A stretch of 64,000 nucleotides of DNA. Source: Letharia columbiana (Eukaryota; Ascomycota; Lecanoromycetes; Lecanorales; Parmeliaceae). How positions within the stretch are numbered: position 1 is the first letter of the stretch; the number at the start of each line of letters is the position of its first letter. The stretch spans positions 47,259 to 111,258 of the forward strand of contig NW_023501128.1 of assembly GCF_014066305.1 (NCBI RefSeq). The letters are read 5' to 3'. The notes under the pieces are model-generated. The model had not been told where the DNA came from. It made no database searches and was given only the letters and a program-made list of their open reading frames with translations. A program made the position numbers and the translations under genes. This document shows, one piece after another, positions 1 through 12,900 of this stretch.

Positions 1-231
1 GTTTCACTGACGCTCAGCAGTTGGGTAGGTGTGGCATGCAAAGAATATGAACTCTCTCTCCCCCCCAATCCCCCAAACAATGTGGAAATGCAATGTGTTG
101 TGGGCTCTATTCTCCAATGGAGGGGTATCTTCGCCGATTCTTGTCAATAGATCATTTGGACCCCAAATTGTTTCAAAAGCAGAAAAACTCCAAACACTTG
201 CAGTATTCGCACTCTATCCATAGACGCATCT
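1..231. other. 3' flank of SPC3, no gene seen
   Basis: The window edge up to the SPC3 stop codon. Short open frames here have no recognisable motif and lie in sequence expected to be 3' UTR or intergenic. Confidence 0.5.
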
Positions 232-1091
232 TCATATGACTGCAGACGCTTCGGCTGCTTGGGGCGTTTCTCCTGATGATACCACTGTCTCCGAGCCAAC
301 GCTCTTCTTCTTCAACGGAGGCATGTCAAACGCCTTGCTCTTCCCCCCCTCGACCCCCTTCCATCTACCCAGCACCTGACCTTCACCAAGCGTCCATGTT
401 AATGCACCAACCCACGGCTGAACGTTCCATCCGATTTCCAAAGTGACATTGGTACGCTCCGCAAGGATCCCGCTGATGTCGGTGACCTGATACTTGGGTT
501 TCGTGTTTTTGAGACGAAGAATGCCTGGTTCTGGATCCACTTCTTGCTTCTTCGCGGATTGTTTTTTAGCTTTGCTGGACTTCTTCGCAGGAGGAGGCTT
601 GGTGAACAATTGTAGTGGGTTGAAGGGATGCGATTGGCTATGGGAGTTGATGATGGTGTCCCAAATGACTGCCTGGGACAAAGACGATGCGTCGGGAGAT
701 GGATAAGTTGCAACAACCCAGACAAACAACTGCTTCGTGTTCCAATTGAAGAGAGAGGTGAAGTCTACGTAGAATCAATAACTGGCTTGTCGCACAGACA
801 GCTTTGGTGAAGCAGACGAACCAGCGTCAAGGTCAAATTTTATGTGGGCGTATTCTTCCTTTTTCGGTGAATAGTAGTGCGGCCGTCCCTTTACTCTGTA
901 TGTGTTGTTAGACAACAAAGCTGTCGCGTCTCTTAGTGGGCAGCTTACACCTGTACATTGCGCAACTCAATCTTCGCGGATGGTTCTTGAGTTGTGAAAA
1001 CCACGGATAGAGCAGTGAGTATCGCGGTGCAGAATGCTACAGTAGTGAAGAAGCCAAAGACATTCTGAGCCCTGACTAGGGTCGAATGCAT
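232..1091 (-). CDS. spc3: Signal peptidase complex subunit 3 (SPC22/23 family)
   Basis: Essential non-catalytic subunit of the ER signal peptidase complex, which removes signal peptides from nascent secretory proteins. Exons read on the minus strand: 1091-949, 895-822 and 764-232, joined by GT-AG introns of 53 and 57 bp; the lengths sum to 750 nt (249 aa). An N-terminal hydrophobic segment (about residues 12-35) gives the type II topology of the family, with the rest in the ER lumen. Family signatures seen are GRPHYYS near the exon 1/2 join, LFNWNTKQLFVWV around residue 77 and NVTLEIGWNVQPWVGAL. A lysine/proline-rich insert (KPPPAKKSSKAKK) precedes the NVTLEIGW block, and the C-terminal tail after VGALTW is long and polar. 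The start is the first ATG before the hydrophobic segment. The recognition is firm. Confidence 0.93.
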
Positions 1092-3087
1092 CTCAACAGG
1101 AACACGGAGGTGAAGCCGAAAACACGTTGCAGCTTAGGTTGACGTAAGTGTACCTTACAGCTTCAGGAGGTGGTATTACGCTAGCGTTACCCGTATCTCT
1201 GGCTTCTTGCCGTAATATAACCCGCAACAACAGTACATACCAAACATGCGTCGTCATTATCGAACCATTTTTTTCCAGTCGAGAAGTGCCTTCTCCTCAC
1301 TCGAGAGTTTCATGAAAGCCCACGCATATAATGGAACGTTTGATTTTTTGTGCTCTGGCCCATCTCGCCTCCTCCTAATCGTTAATCTTCCCCACATATC
1401 GCACCTATTACTACACTCCAATCTACTAGTCTTACACCTCAGATTCAATGAATATTGCGGACCATCATCAATGTCGGGCTGTTCGAAAACACGTCCGGAA
1501 CCTAAAGAACCAGAACTGGGTCAGGACTTTGCTTCTTTCATGCGAATACTAGGCGATTTACGCTTAATTGGGTTGAGGGTGTAAGAGACCTTTACTCCCG
1601 AAAATCATGCTTTTTGACTGGCGGTTTTCTGGTAGGAATAGTGGAATGATGAGGAAGTATATGTACAAGGGTAGTTCGGTTCTGGGAAGGGGCCCTGGAA
1701 ACCTCAGTGAAAGCAGGAATGAGACCGTTGAGACTCTGTTGTGCGGTTTGCTACTGTCAGCATCGCTTGCTGTCGGGAAGGAAGGGGAAGTGGTAATGTA
1801 CCTCTGTCGCATGGTTTCTTTTGCAGTTCCCGATGGCGTCGAAGCGAACCCGGCGGCACTATGGCGCACTAGGGTGTAGGATTCGAAGGTCAACGTCCAT
1901 GCAGAACATACTGTGCGAGTTGATAGGAGGGCGATTGCTGTTCTCGGCACCATCGGAGTTGAGAACTTCAGGGTCGACAGATGAATATAATTGAAGCAAC
2001 GTATGAAAAGGCTATGCTAGAGCTACCGAGAAAAGAACGAACGGGCGGTTAGGAATGAGGATGGGATTGATTTGAGGTAAAAGAAGAAGGGGAGTGCACA
2101 CACATGCACTCGCATATGCGACTATGCAACATTCATCTCGGTCCCGCAAGACAGGGGAAACAAGCACTCTTCACTATCGAAATTGCTCTCTGGAGGGCTG
2201 ATCAAACGACACCAGGGTTAAGCTTACTCGAAACAAAGTGAGCAGAGTGGGATATTGAACTGGATGGAAGCTTCCAGTACAACGCCAGAAGACTAACGTT
2301 TTGGCATATCCACGACACGAGATGATGAGGCGATCATAGACTTAGAACATCAGAGAATCGGATTCGTTCTATTTGACAAAGAATGCCGTTATTCCTCTAC
2401 CTATTTGATCCCAAAGGTTTGGGGAGCACTTTGCTATGCTGAAAGCCTATCCTCAGGCTCGAGGCAAGATTGTGAGGCCTGCCCAAGAACTCCCAATACT
2501 TCAGATATCTTCGAGATACAGTTTGTCCTTCTCTGTATGCTAGGGTTTTCCTTGATGATAAGAAATGGCAGACTTTACCCTCCACTGGGTTTTTGCTCTC
2601 CGATGATCGTCTACTTCCACAACGCTAGGTCATTCGTCCCACTTTGTCTGGCCAATTTAATGCTTTCATTCCATTCATTTGATGAACTAATCTCTGTCGT
2701 GAGTTCTTCGATAGAGCACGAATTGCTGCCTACTTGTTCAAGAGCAATTCCACCTTTTTTCCTTCATGTCAAAGATCTTGGTTAGCGCCGGTGTCGCGGT
2801 GTCGCGACATCCACCAGCATTCTTTTGCGACCATGAAAATTGGGAGCAATCAAGTGCTGAGAGGAGAATGCAGTTCCGACGGGAAATCTCCGATGAAACA
2901 TACAGCCGCCTATCAGTTCAAATTTGATTGCGACCCATCAACAGTTTCGCCAGGCACCTCTCATGGCGCGTGGGCGCCAGTGCGGAATCACCAGTGAGGG
3001 ATAAACACAAACGAAGACATAACTTTGAGAGACAAGTAAGCTTTTCTGTCTCTACTGGAGCTGGCAACAGTTTCTAGGTGCTCAACA
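1092..3087. other. Intergenic region of about 2 kb, nothing recognised
   Basis: Lies between the divergent SPC3 and secreted-protein genes. Frames of up to about 130 codons exist on both strands, but none shows a family motif, and I found no set of splice sites joining them into a convincing protein. A diverged orphan gene, a non-coding transcript or old repeat material remain possible. Confidence 0.4.
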
Positions 3088-3808
3088 ATGCGCCTGATCA
3101 ATGTCTGCCCTGTCTCAGCGCTGTCAGCTGTCCTTGCCTTTCTCACAGTCATCTCTTCAGCTACCCCACATACGCCATTGCTTACCAGAAAAGGCGATGA
3201 TGTCGAAACCAAGCGAGAGCAAGTATCTCTTTCTTCCGACGGTACTCTCGGACCACGTCCGCTCGCCAAACGCGTTGATATCAATGATCTCGTGTCAACG
3301 GAACTTGGCCAATGGACTATGCACGTCATCAAATACTACGCGCTGGTGCCTGTGGAATCAGCGGCCCAGGCTCTTGAGTCGTATGAGCTCCTGAGCGATC
3401 CTCTTCCTGCAACAGCATATCATTCACTGATAAACCTTGCTCTAGTTTCTACAGCAACATCAAGAGACAGGCGTCTGCCATGAGTCAACAAAGCGCAGCT
3501 GCCTCCTTACCGGCCAGACTCAATAGCAAAGCCGGCAACTTGTTCACGGCAAACTCGGCCTTTTTCCAGTTGAAAATATGGTGTACGTCAACCAGTATAC
3601 CGTGGTCGTTTGTGACAAATTGGGCTTTGAGAATGAATGACAGCTCCAGCGGTGGCTATACTGGCCTATATTATATGTAAGCACCTTCTAATGTGTCTGT
3701 TGTTGAGCGGACTGCTCACGCCTATTCAGGTGGTTCGTCCACACAACAGGAACTGTGATCTGGGTGACGTTGACGTGCTCGGGGATCCCTACACCAGGCA
3801 TCGTCTGA
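3088..3808 (+). CDS. Small secreted protein, three exons, orphan/effector-like
   Basis: Exons 3088-3380, 3446-3676 and 3730-3808 encode 200 aa; both introns have GT-AG ends (GTATGA, GTAAGC) and phases agree. The first ~26 residues form a signal peptide: charged start, hydrophobic core VSALSAVLAFLTVIS, small residues before the cleavage region. A dibasic LAKR around residue 61 could be a Kex2 processing site. The mature part holds IPWSFVTNWALRMN and GGYTGLYYMWF, then a beta-rich tail ending in GIPTPGIV. I recall a similar WSFV...A..M...GYTG pattern in lineage-specific secreted proteins of Dothideomycetes, but no named domain. The tail has only one Cys. It lies about 0.6 kb from the AT-rich island. 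Function unknown; secretion is the only property directly supported. Confidence 0.72.
3381..3445 (+). other. Intron 1 of the secreted-protein gene
   Basis: GTATGA donor, CTGAT-like branch site and TCTAG acceptor. Removal joins ALES to FYSNIKRQ in phase and avoids the upstream frame's stop after 3483. Confidence 0.75.
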
Positions 3809-4383
3809 AGAGCCGGAGTGGTTGGAAAGGGTGGAGAGAAGTTTTGGATGAGGGTACGCAGGCTGGCGAAGAGAAGAGCAAGGCGCCAGATCTCAGTACC
3901 TGCTTCGTGATGACGAGAAGAAAGGTAGTATGAGTGTGAGTGTCTCCGCCTTTGAGACTAGCGGTTCCCTCTGTCGGAGCTTTCTTCCCCTACGCGCTCT
4001 TCCTTACCTCGAAAGCAAAAATATCGCTCGGTTCCATTTGGGTCCTAAAATCGTCAACAGCATATCCAGAGATGGAATGCAAATACGCCTAAGACACATG
4101 AATGGCAATCCTCTCACCGCAATCACCACTATGATGCAGATGGCGTCTTTGCCGCTGCGTAATGATGTAGCGTATTTAGAGTAGCAAGTACAAGACAAGC
4201 AAATGATTGGAGGTAGAATCCTGCCAATTTGCCCGAGAGTCTGTACCTAGGTACGTAGGTACATGTACTTTATATAATAACAATTCTGACAATTCTGGAG
4301 GGGAGGAAAGAAACGGGCACTCGTAGCCAATCGAAGGATCGGCATCTCGGCCTTTTGAGACAGCCCGCGTCTATACATAACCG
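3809..4383. other. Intergenic transition to AT-rich island
   Basis: Holds short frames without motifs. At 4243-4254 is the perfect 12-bp palindrome GTACCTAGGTAC, and at 4259-4268 the palindrome GTACATGTAC. Composition then drops sharply into the AT-rich block. Confidence 0.5.
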
Positions 4384-6190
4384 CCCCACTATTATTAATA
4401 CTACACTCCATTACTTTATTACTTGTTATCCATCTATAGACTCTTTTAATCCTCCTATTAATTTTTATATAGTTCTTTACATATAAGAGCTTTCATAGCG
4501 TACTCATTTTCTCTTTATCTATTTCTGCTAAACGCCTTTCTGATGTAATGAATATAGACTGTATAGTTTTAATTTATTGTATAATTGTTATGTATTTTAT
4601 AGTATAATCGGGTGGCGGATCGAATATCTTCTTTTTTAATTAATCTTATTATTAGCTAAACTTCTATACTTCTAACGAACTTTTATTGTTTATGTTAAGA
4701 TATTAAGATTCTATCTAATATTAATAGTAGATATTTAATTTATTATAAGCCGAAGTTTAGTTACTGATTTAATCGTTAATCTTTATATACTTATTATGTA
4801 GTAGTTAGAACTTAAACTTTTCTCTATATATTCTATTGTTTCTTAGATGAACTTAGATATTTGTATTTTTGTGATATTTTTTTTAAAGATAGTTATCTTT
4901 ATTATTCGATAACCGCCCGAGGTATAATGCTTTCTACCATATTATTAATACTATCTTTATAACTACTTATAATCTACTCTAATCTGATCATTCTATAGAC
5001 TCTATTTAATCCTTTCTATTATGAATTGTTTTTATAGTTTTTTATATATAAGAGATTTATATATAGGTATCCCCTCTAATCTTTAATACTCCTTACTATT
5101 ATTACTAATTTCTCTCTAAACGCCTCTTCTAAATATCGAATAATATTAGATACTATCGAATATATTTAAATCTTACTTTATAATTATCTTTATGGTTTTA
5201 ATAGAGTAATAATCGTGCCAGATCGAATATTCTATTCTTTAATTAATCTTACTATTATTAGTCGAGAAACTTCTAATACTCTAACGAAACGTTTCTATTA
5301 ATTTATAGGTTAAAGATATTTAAAGACTTCTATCTAATATTATGAAGTGGATATCTAGTTTCGATTATAAGCTCGCTAGAGAATATATAGTTATCGGTAT
5401 TAAATCGATTAATCTTTTATATACTTATTATAGTAGTGCTTAAACTTAAACTTTTCTTCTATATATTCTAATTATTCTCTTTAAAAGCGTAACTTATACT
5501 ATTTATATTAGTCTTACTAGAATATTTTTTTTTAAGATAGGTTATTAATTCTTTATACTATATATAGTATTGGCGGATATTATTTATTAGGTATATTAAT
5601 ATATTATTCTAATTATATAGGGAACTCCGTACGAAATTCCTTATAAACTTTTTTCTCTTAGAATTTTGAGATCTTCGTTTTTTTTTTTATGTATTTTATT
5701 TTCGATATAGGTTGGTTGTAATAGTTATTTATAAGATGGTGGGGTTTGGCTAATTTAACACTATAACTAATATATCTCTAAGATTCTTAACTTTTATTTT
5801 GGTTTTATAGAATATGGTATTATGTATAGCCCTTATGCTATTGAAGCTATATCTTTTAATTGGCTTTTGTTTTATAGTATATCGTTGTTTTTAATTTATA
5901 TTTATTAATTTTAGAACTTAGTTTTTAATTAGTATTTAATGTAAGTTTTATACCTATAGTATTTATATCTACTATTTATATTTAGTCTCTTTGAGTTAGT
6001 AATAATAATTTATTGGATTTTTATTTTTGTAATTAATAAGTATGTAATTATTAGTTTTTAATAATTAATAGTGGATAAAGATTTATAGATTGTAATATAT
6101 AATATTGTTTATTTGTATTTAAGATATAATATTATGTTTAAATCGTATGATTTTTGGTAGTGATATTAATTTATTTATAAATTTTTTTGG
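4384..6190. repeat. AT-rich island, probably RIP-mutated repeat
   Basis: About 1.8 kb of strongly AT-rich DNA full of TA steps, without long open frames and with abrupt edges against normal-composition DNA. This is what repeat-induced point mutation leaves from transposons in Pezizomycotina. Two diverged direct copies of one unit are visible, about 4384-4915 and 4916-5570. Matching landmarks include ATTATTAATACTA, TAGACTC, GATCGAATAT and TTATATACTTATTA, offset by 560-600 bp. No transposase can be read through the decay, so the element class is unknown. Confidence 0.75.
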
Positions 6191-6316
6191 TTATTACTAT
6201 GTAATGATACCCCTCGACCTCGCACCTAGATTTGACCTTGACTGTCTTCGAACGCAACATTCGATCACTTCCCATTTTGTCCCAAATATCCTCTGGAGTC
6301 AATTTTGTATCCTACC

Positions 6317-7600
6317 ATGGCACCCTCCGACGAGGAGAATACACGTCAGAAAGCACAGGACGACGCGAACCCGTTCATTGCCTTCCGCCGATTTGCCGAC
6401 GACCAGATGTCGACTCTCATGAACGGTGTCTTCAGTATATCCTCACTGTTTGCATCTCCTTCGACCACTCCTCGCCGCTCAGTTCAGGACTACGAGAAAT
6501 GGTTACAGGAGGCACGAGAGTCATCACAATGCCTTGCCCGCGAAGCAGATGAAGCGGGGAGGATCATGGACGTGTATACAAGAGCCCACAAGGAGGGTCA
6601 GCATGCTATCCAGGGAGACATCCAGGAGCCCACTAGTTGTGACGACAGTGAACTTCGGAGATGCCCTTACAGACCGACTGAGCAGGAGGGACTTCCGTTG
6701 GAGAAGCCAGGCCTTAACATTTGCCTCATGGACGATGCTACCCGCTCTTATCTCTCACTTGCTACCTTCAGCCTATGTCTCCCAAGTAACATTCTTACTG
6801 CTCCAGTGCTTGGGGAGCAGCTGCCCTCTGTTCCAATAGCTTACCTACTTTACAGCCCATATTCGCCTGTGCGGCTCGAGCAGCAACCCCATCTTTGCGA
6901 TCACGGCGCCAAGTGGAGAGAAGCGTTCGAGGATCTGCTAGCTGTGCAAAATGGTCAGGAACTACCACCTAAGTGCTCGCAGAGAATGCCGGAAAGCAGC
7001 GTCGACTGGGTGAGAGGAATGATAGATTTGGCAATATGCAAACAAGTAGAAGATACCGAGGAATCGAGCAGTGCTGCTGGCAAGACGTCAGAGGCTACAA
7101 ACCAGGATCTCGGACTTCTGTCACGCTTTACCAACGCAAGGCAGCCGGAGAATGACGCTGATGAGGAAGAAGACGCGGACAATGATGATCTCGATGAGGA
7201 ACGTGATGCTGGGGTTACGGAATTGGACGTGTACGACAGATTCTTTGGCTCTCAGCGGCCAACATCACAGGGTACTGCCAGGGCCGCCGCTCGACGCTTT
7301 GCACATCTCCAACAGGACTCCTCTCCGTCCGACACAGACACTAGAAACCCGAGTATACTCTCCACCCTCACCACTACGGAGCGGACTACTCTCCAAGACG
7401 GTAGCGTACACACCAAGGTTGTGCTCATAAAACGCTTCTCGGACGGGCGCGAAGAGAACACGGAAACAGTACAACATCAGAATGCTGTCCGCCAGACACA
7501 TGATGCTGCGTCAAAGTCTATCAAAGGTGAGGATGTTAGGAACACTGGGAAGGACAGGGAGACCAAAGTGAACAAACCTAGCGGCTGGTTTTGGTCCTAG
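6317..7600 (+). CDS. Conserved fungal protein of unknown function
   Basis: Intronless frame of 427 aa. I chose the ATG at 6317 because it sits in ACCATGG; an upstream TTG extension is unlikely to be used. The N-terminal part contains NPFIAFRRFADDQMSTLMNG. The middle is hydrophobic in short patches (YLSLATFSLCLPSNILTAP) without a clear transmembrane helix. A glutamate/aspartate-rich stretch (about residues 276-297) precedes LDVYDRFFGSQ. Near the C-terminus STLTTTERTTLQDGSVHTK and VVLIKRFSDGREENTETV look like a conserved beta-hairpin segment, and the protein ends in GWFWS. I recognise this architecture as a conserved Pezizomycotina protein but know no function. Its start lies only ~125 bp from the AT-rich island. 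Confidence 0.8.
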   Translation: MAPSDEENTRQKAQDDANPFIAFRRFADDQMSTLMNGVFSISSLFASPSTTPRRSVQDYEKWLQEARESSQCLAREADEAGRIMDVYTRAHKEGQHAIQGDIQEPTSCDDSELRRCPYRPTEQEGLPLEKPGLNICLMDDATRSYLSLATFSLCLPSNILTAPVLGEQLPSVPIAYLLYSPYSPVRLEQQPHLCDHGAKWREAFEDLLAVQNGQELPPKCSQRMPESSVDWVRGMIDLAICKQVEDTEESSSAAGKTSEATNQDLGLLSRFTNARQPENDADEEEDADNDDLDEERDAGVTELDVYDRFFGSQRPTSQGTARAAARRFAHLQQDSSPSDTDTRNPSILSTLTTTERTTLQDGSVHTKVVLIKRFSDGREENTETVQHQNAVRQTHDAASKSIKGEDVRNTGKDRETKVNKPSGWFWS

Positions 7601-7974
7601 AAGCTTTGAATGTTCTCTTTATGGAGTTTGGCTAAGCATGGGGTCTGGTGACGGTAGCATTAGACCCTAGGTAGCATAGCTTGGTCGAAAGGCAAACACT
7701 TTTGCTCTTGGGGGGGGGGGGTTTTATGACTCTGTCTCTCTGCTCGTAGGGCTATGGATTCCACTCAGTGCGTTTGATGATGTAGCTATTCACTCATACG
7801 GCCTTTAGGTAGCGGAGACTTTTTTCACGTACATTAGGAATCACATCCATCACTTATGGTAGAAAGTCCATGGTATCTCTGAGAAGGTGACCGCCTTTAG
7901 CGCTCTGTGTAGTATGTAAGGTGCTGTGGTATCCAGCATGCTACATGAGATCAGCTCCGAAAAGATACGCTTCA
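7601..7974. other. Convergent intergenic region with poly-G tract
   Basis: Separates the 3' ends of the orphan gene and hat2. Contains an uninterrupted run of about 12 G near 7711-7722. No gene seen. Confidence 0.5.
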
Positions 7975-9501
<1,527 letters not shown>

Positions 9502-9933
9502 CGTGAAGGAGAGGATCGCAGATCCCTAGTCCAAGCCGTATGGTAGAGTACCAGCTGGAAGGCAGATCACAGTTATCGTCTACGCTTGGTGTGAATTGAA
9601 AGTCTTCGAAATTGACAGGGTAAGAATTTGGATGATGGGTACTAGGTATTGCAGAAAGCAGTAAAGTAGTCAATCTGGGGTTACGCGCAGCAGCGCGGTT
9701 CCCAGCGCGTGAACGAAAGTAGCCTAGTGCGGGCAGTGGCATGCCTTGAGATGCAACCAGCTTCCTTACCAGACCTTTTCTCATAATTCACACAGACCCT
9801 TCACTTTCTGTCTCCATATATAGTGAAGAGGCTGATGAGGCAGTGAGTACACACAAACACAAATGGACTTCTGACGGATATTGGCATTCTGACCAGACAA
9901 TAGCCTCTCGGACAGCATTACGAAAACGTCAAG
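9502..9933. promoter_or_regulatory. Shared divergent promoter region hat2 / xrn1
   Basis: 432 bp between two divergent start codons. CATATATAG at about 9816-9824 is TATA-like and could serve either side. No specific operator recognised. Confidence 0.4.
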
Positions 9934-12900
9934 ATGGGTGTTCCTAAATTCTTCAGATGGTACCACCCTTGTCATTCAGAAGGAGGATTGAATACTTACA
10001 TTGCGCAGGATGAGCGAGAGGTATCCGGCAATATCTCAACTCATAGCGGAGAACCGGATACCTGAATTTGACAATCTCTGTAAGCTATGCAGACCTGGAC
10101 AGATGAGGATGATTACAGCGCCTGATGTATGTCTCTAGACCTCGACATGAACGGCATCATACACAACTGTACCCACAACGATTCAGATTCGCCTACATAT
10201 CGCATGACCGAGGAGAAGATGTTCATTGCTATTTTCAACTACATTGAACATCTATTCGGCAAGATCCGGCCAAGAAAGTTGTTTTTCATGGCGATTGATG
10301 GTGTTGCTCCTCGTGCCAAGATGAACCAGCAGCGAGCTCGCCGATTCAGAACGGCTTTGGACGCCGAGAAAGCAAAGGAGAAGGCGTTGCGAGAAGGTGT
10401 CGAGATGCCCACAGAGGATGCTTTCGATAGCAATTGCATCACCCCGGGTAAGGCCGATCTATGTTAATGGCGCAAAACTCGGGCAAAGAGCTTACAGGCA
10501 CAGGGACGGATTTCATGGCCAAGCTGACACGACAACTCAAATATTTCATCAACAAAAAGATTTCAGAGGACATTGACTGGCAGGGCGTTGAGATTGTGCT
10601 TTCAGGGCACGAAGTACCTGGGGAAGGAGAGCACAAAATTATGGAATATATCAGACTTGCGAAAGCTCAGCCAGAGTATGATGCTAACATCAGACATTGT
10701 CTTTATGGCCTTGACGCGGACCTTATCATGTTGGGCCTGCTCAGCCACGACCCTCATTTTTGCTTGCTGCGAGAGGAGGTCACTTTCGGTCGAGCGACCC
10801 AGAAGAAATCCAAGGAACTGGAGCATCAGAATTTCTACTTGATGCACCTGTGCATTGTCAGAGAGTATTTGGAGTTGGAGTTTCAGGAGCTAAAGGAACC
10901 ATCTGTTCTGGATATCCCTTTTGACATGGAACGAGTCATAGACGACTTTATCTTGATGGCTTTCTTTGTTGGGAATGACTTTCTGCCAAACCTTCCGAAC
11001 CTGCATATTAACGAAGGGGCATTGGCTCTCATGTTCAAGGTGTATAAATCCGTCTTACCGAAAGCTGGTGGTTACATCAATGAACGCGGCGCTATCAACA
11101 TGGCGCGGCTAGCACTTCTCTTGGAGGAACTTTCTCACGTAGAATATCGCTTTTTCGAATCCGAGAGTGCTGATGAAAGTTGGTTCAAAGGAAAACAAAT
11201 GGGAAAGGTGGATGTCATGGAGAAAGACGGGCGGAGGAACAAAAAAGCGCCTTTGTCGATGTCTAGTCATCAGAAGGACCTGTTCAAGCAAGTGAAGAAA
11301 TACGTCAGCAGTCGGTCCAATGATCCTTCCATTCCAAAGGCTTCTTTCGAGTTCCCTCCAAACTTGAATGCCAGAGATAGGAAATTTGTCCAAGAGCTGG
11401 CTGAAGATTTCCATTTGCAATGGAAGAGCGTGGCAAATGATGAGGGTGAAAAACATTTGCAGCTCGACTTTCCTAGCAAACTTCAAGGAGACGAAGATGA
11501 TGAGGATGTGGAAGATGAGGAGGCATCGATCGCATTGCTTCGTGTCATCAAACGCTACGATAATGCTAAGGTAGTCGACATCACGCCAGAAGAAGTGCAG
11601 GAGCAAGTGGACAAGAAGTACGAGGAGAAATTTCAGACTTGGAAAGACAAATATTATAAGAACAAGTTCGGATGGGGCCGGGAAAACGACACAGAAATGC
11701 GCAACTTGACAGAAAATTACGTTCAGGGGTTGCAGTGGGTGCTATTGTATTACTACCGTGGAGTGGCATCCTGGCCGTGGTATTACGGGTACCATTACTC
11801 TCCAATGATATCGGGTAAGCGCTCTTTCAGTTTCCCTCCGCTGCGAATCCTCAGTGCTTCTACTGACACGTTATAGATGTCAAACTGGGCTTGAACGCAG
11901 ACATAAACTTTCAGCTAGGACAGCCGTTCAGACCATATCAGCAATTGATGGGCGTCTTACCTGACCGAAGCAAGACCATTGTACCAACACCCTATCACGA
12001 TCTTATGACAAATCCTAAATCGCCCATCATCGATTTTTATCCTCGAGACTTTGAATTGGACATGAACGGCAAGAAGATGGAATGGGAGGCGGTAGTCAAA
12101 ATTCCTTTCATCGATGAGCGTCGATTGTTGCCAGCAATGAAAACCAAGGAACATATGCTATCCCAAGCCGAAAAGGATCGCAACGAATTCGGAGTGTCGT
12201 TGAGATTTTCCTACTCGGGAGATGTTGAATTTACCTATCCTAGTTCTCTTGTTGGCATATTTCCCGATATATCGAATTGCCACTGTGTGGAGAACATTTT
12301 CGATCTACCAACGATGGAAGGCTTGGATTATCATGTCGGGTTAATGCGTGGTGTCAAACTTGGGGAGTCTGCACTCGCTGGCTTTCCAAGCTTGAACACG
12401 CTACCCTTCGCGGGAAACCTTGATTTCCATGGTGTGAACATCTTCCAACAAGACAGCAGAAACGAGAGTATGGTCATCGCCTTGCTGGAGCCGGAGCCGC
12501 GGACAAAGGTCGAAGCCGCAAAGTCTTTGCTTGGTCGTAAAGTCCATATTGGCTACCCTTTTCTATCCGAAGCCAAAGTCATCCGGGTCTCCGATGAATT
12601 GTTCAACTATAGCATGCCCGAGAATGGTGCAGGTCAGCCAATTGCGGTACCTCACGGCCCCCAAGAGATCGATATGTGGCATAGGAAAGCCGAGCGGATC
12701 GAATCTGTCTACAGCAAGAGATTAGGAATGATGATTGGGGGAATCCAATCACTCGTCCACGTCGACACTCTGAAAGGTTTAAAGAAGACTGATGACGGGG
12801 CCACCGTCAAGGAGTACGCACACATAGAAGGTATAGAAACGGATTATGCTTCGCAAACCGTGGTAGAGGAAGTAGCCAGCGAAGACCCGCGTTTCTTGGA

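Noticed and set aside
1564..1953. 129-codon frame on the minus strand
   Set aside because: Low-information residues, no family motif, overlaps other equally long frames on the opposite strand; nothing supports it as a gene.
11109..11606. 165-codon antisense frame inside xrn1
   Set aside because: Pure shadow of the XRN1 coding strand; no independent motif.
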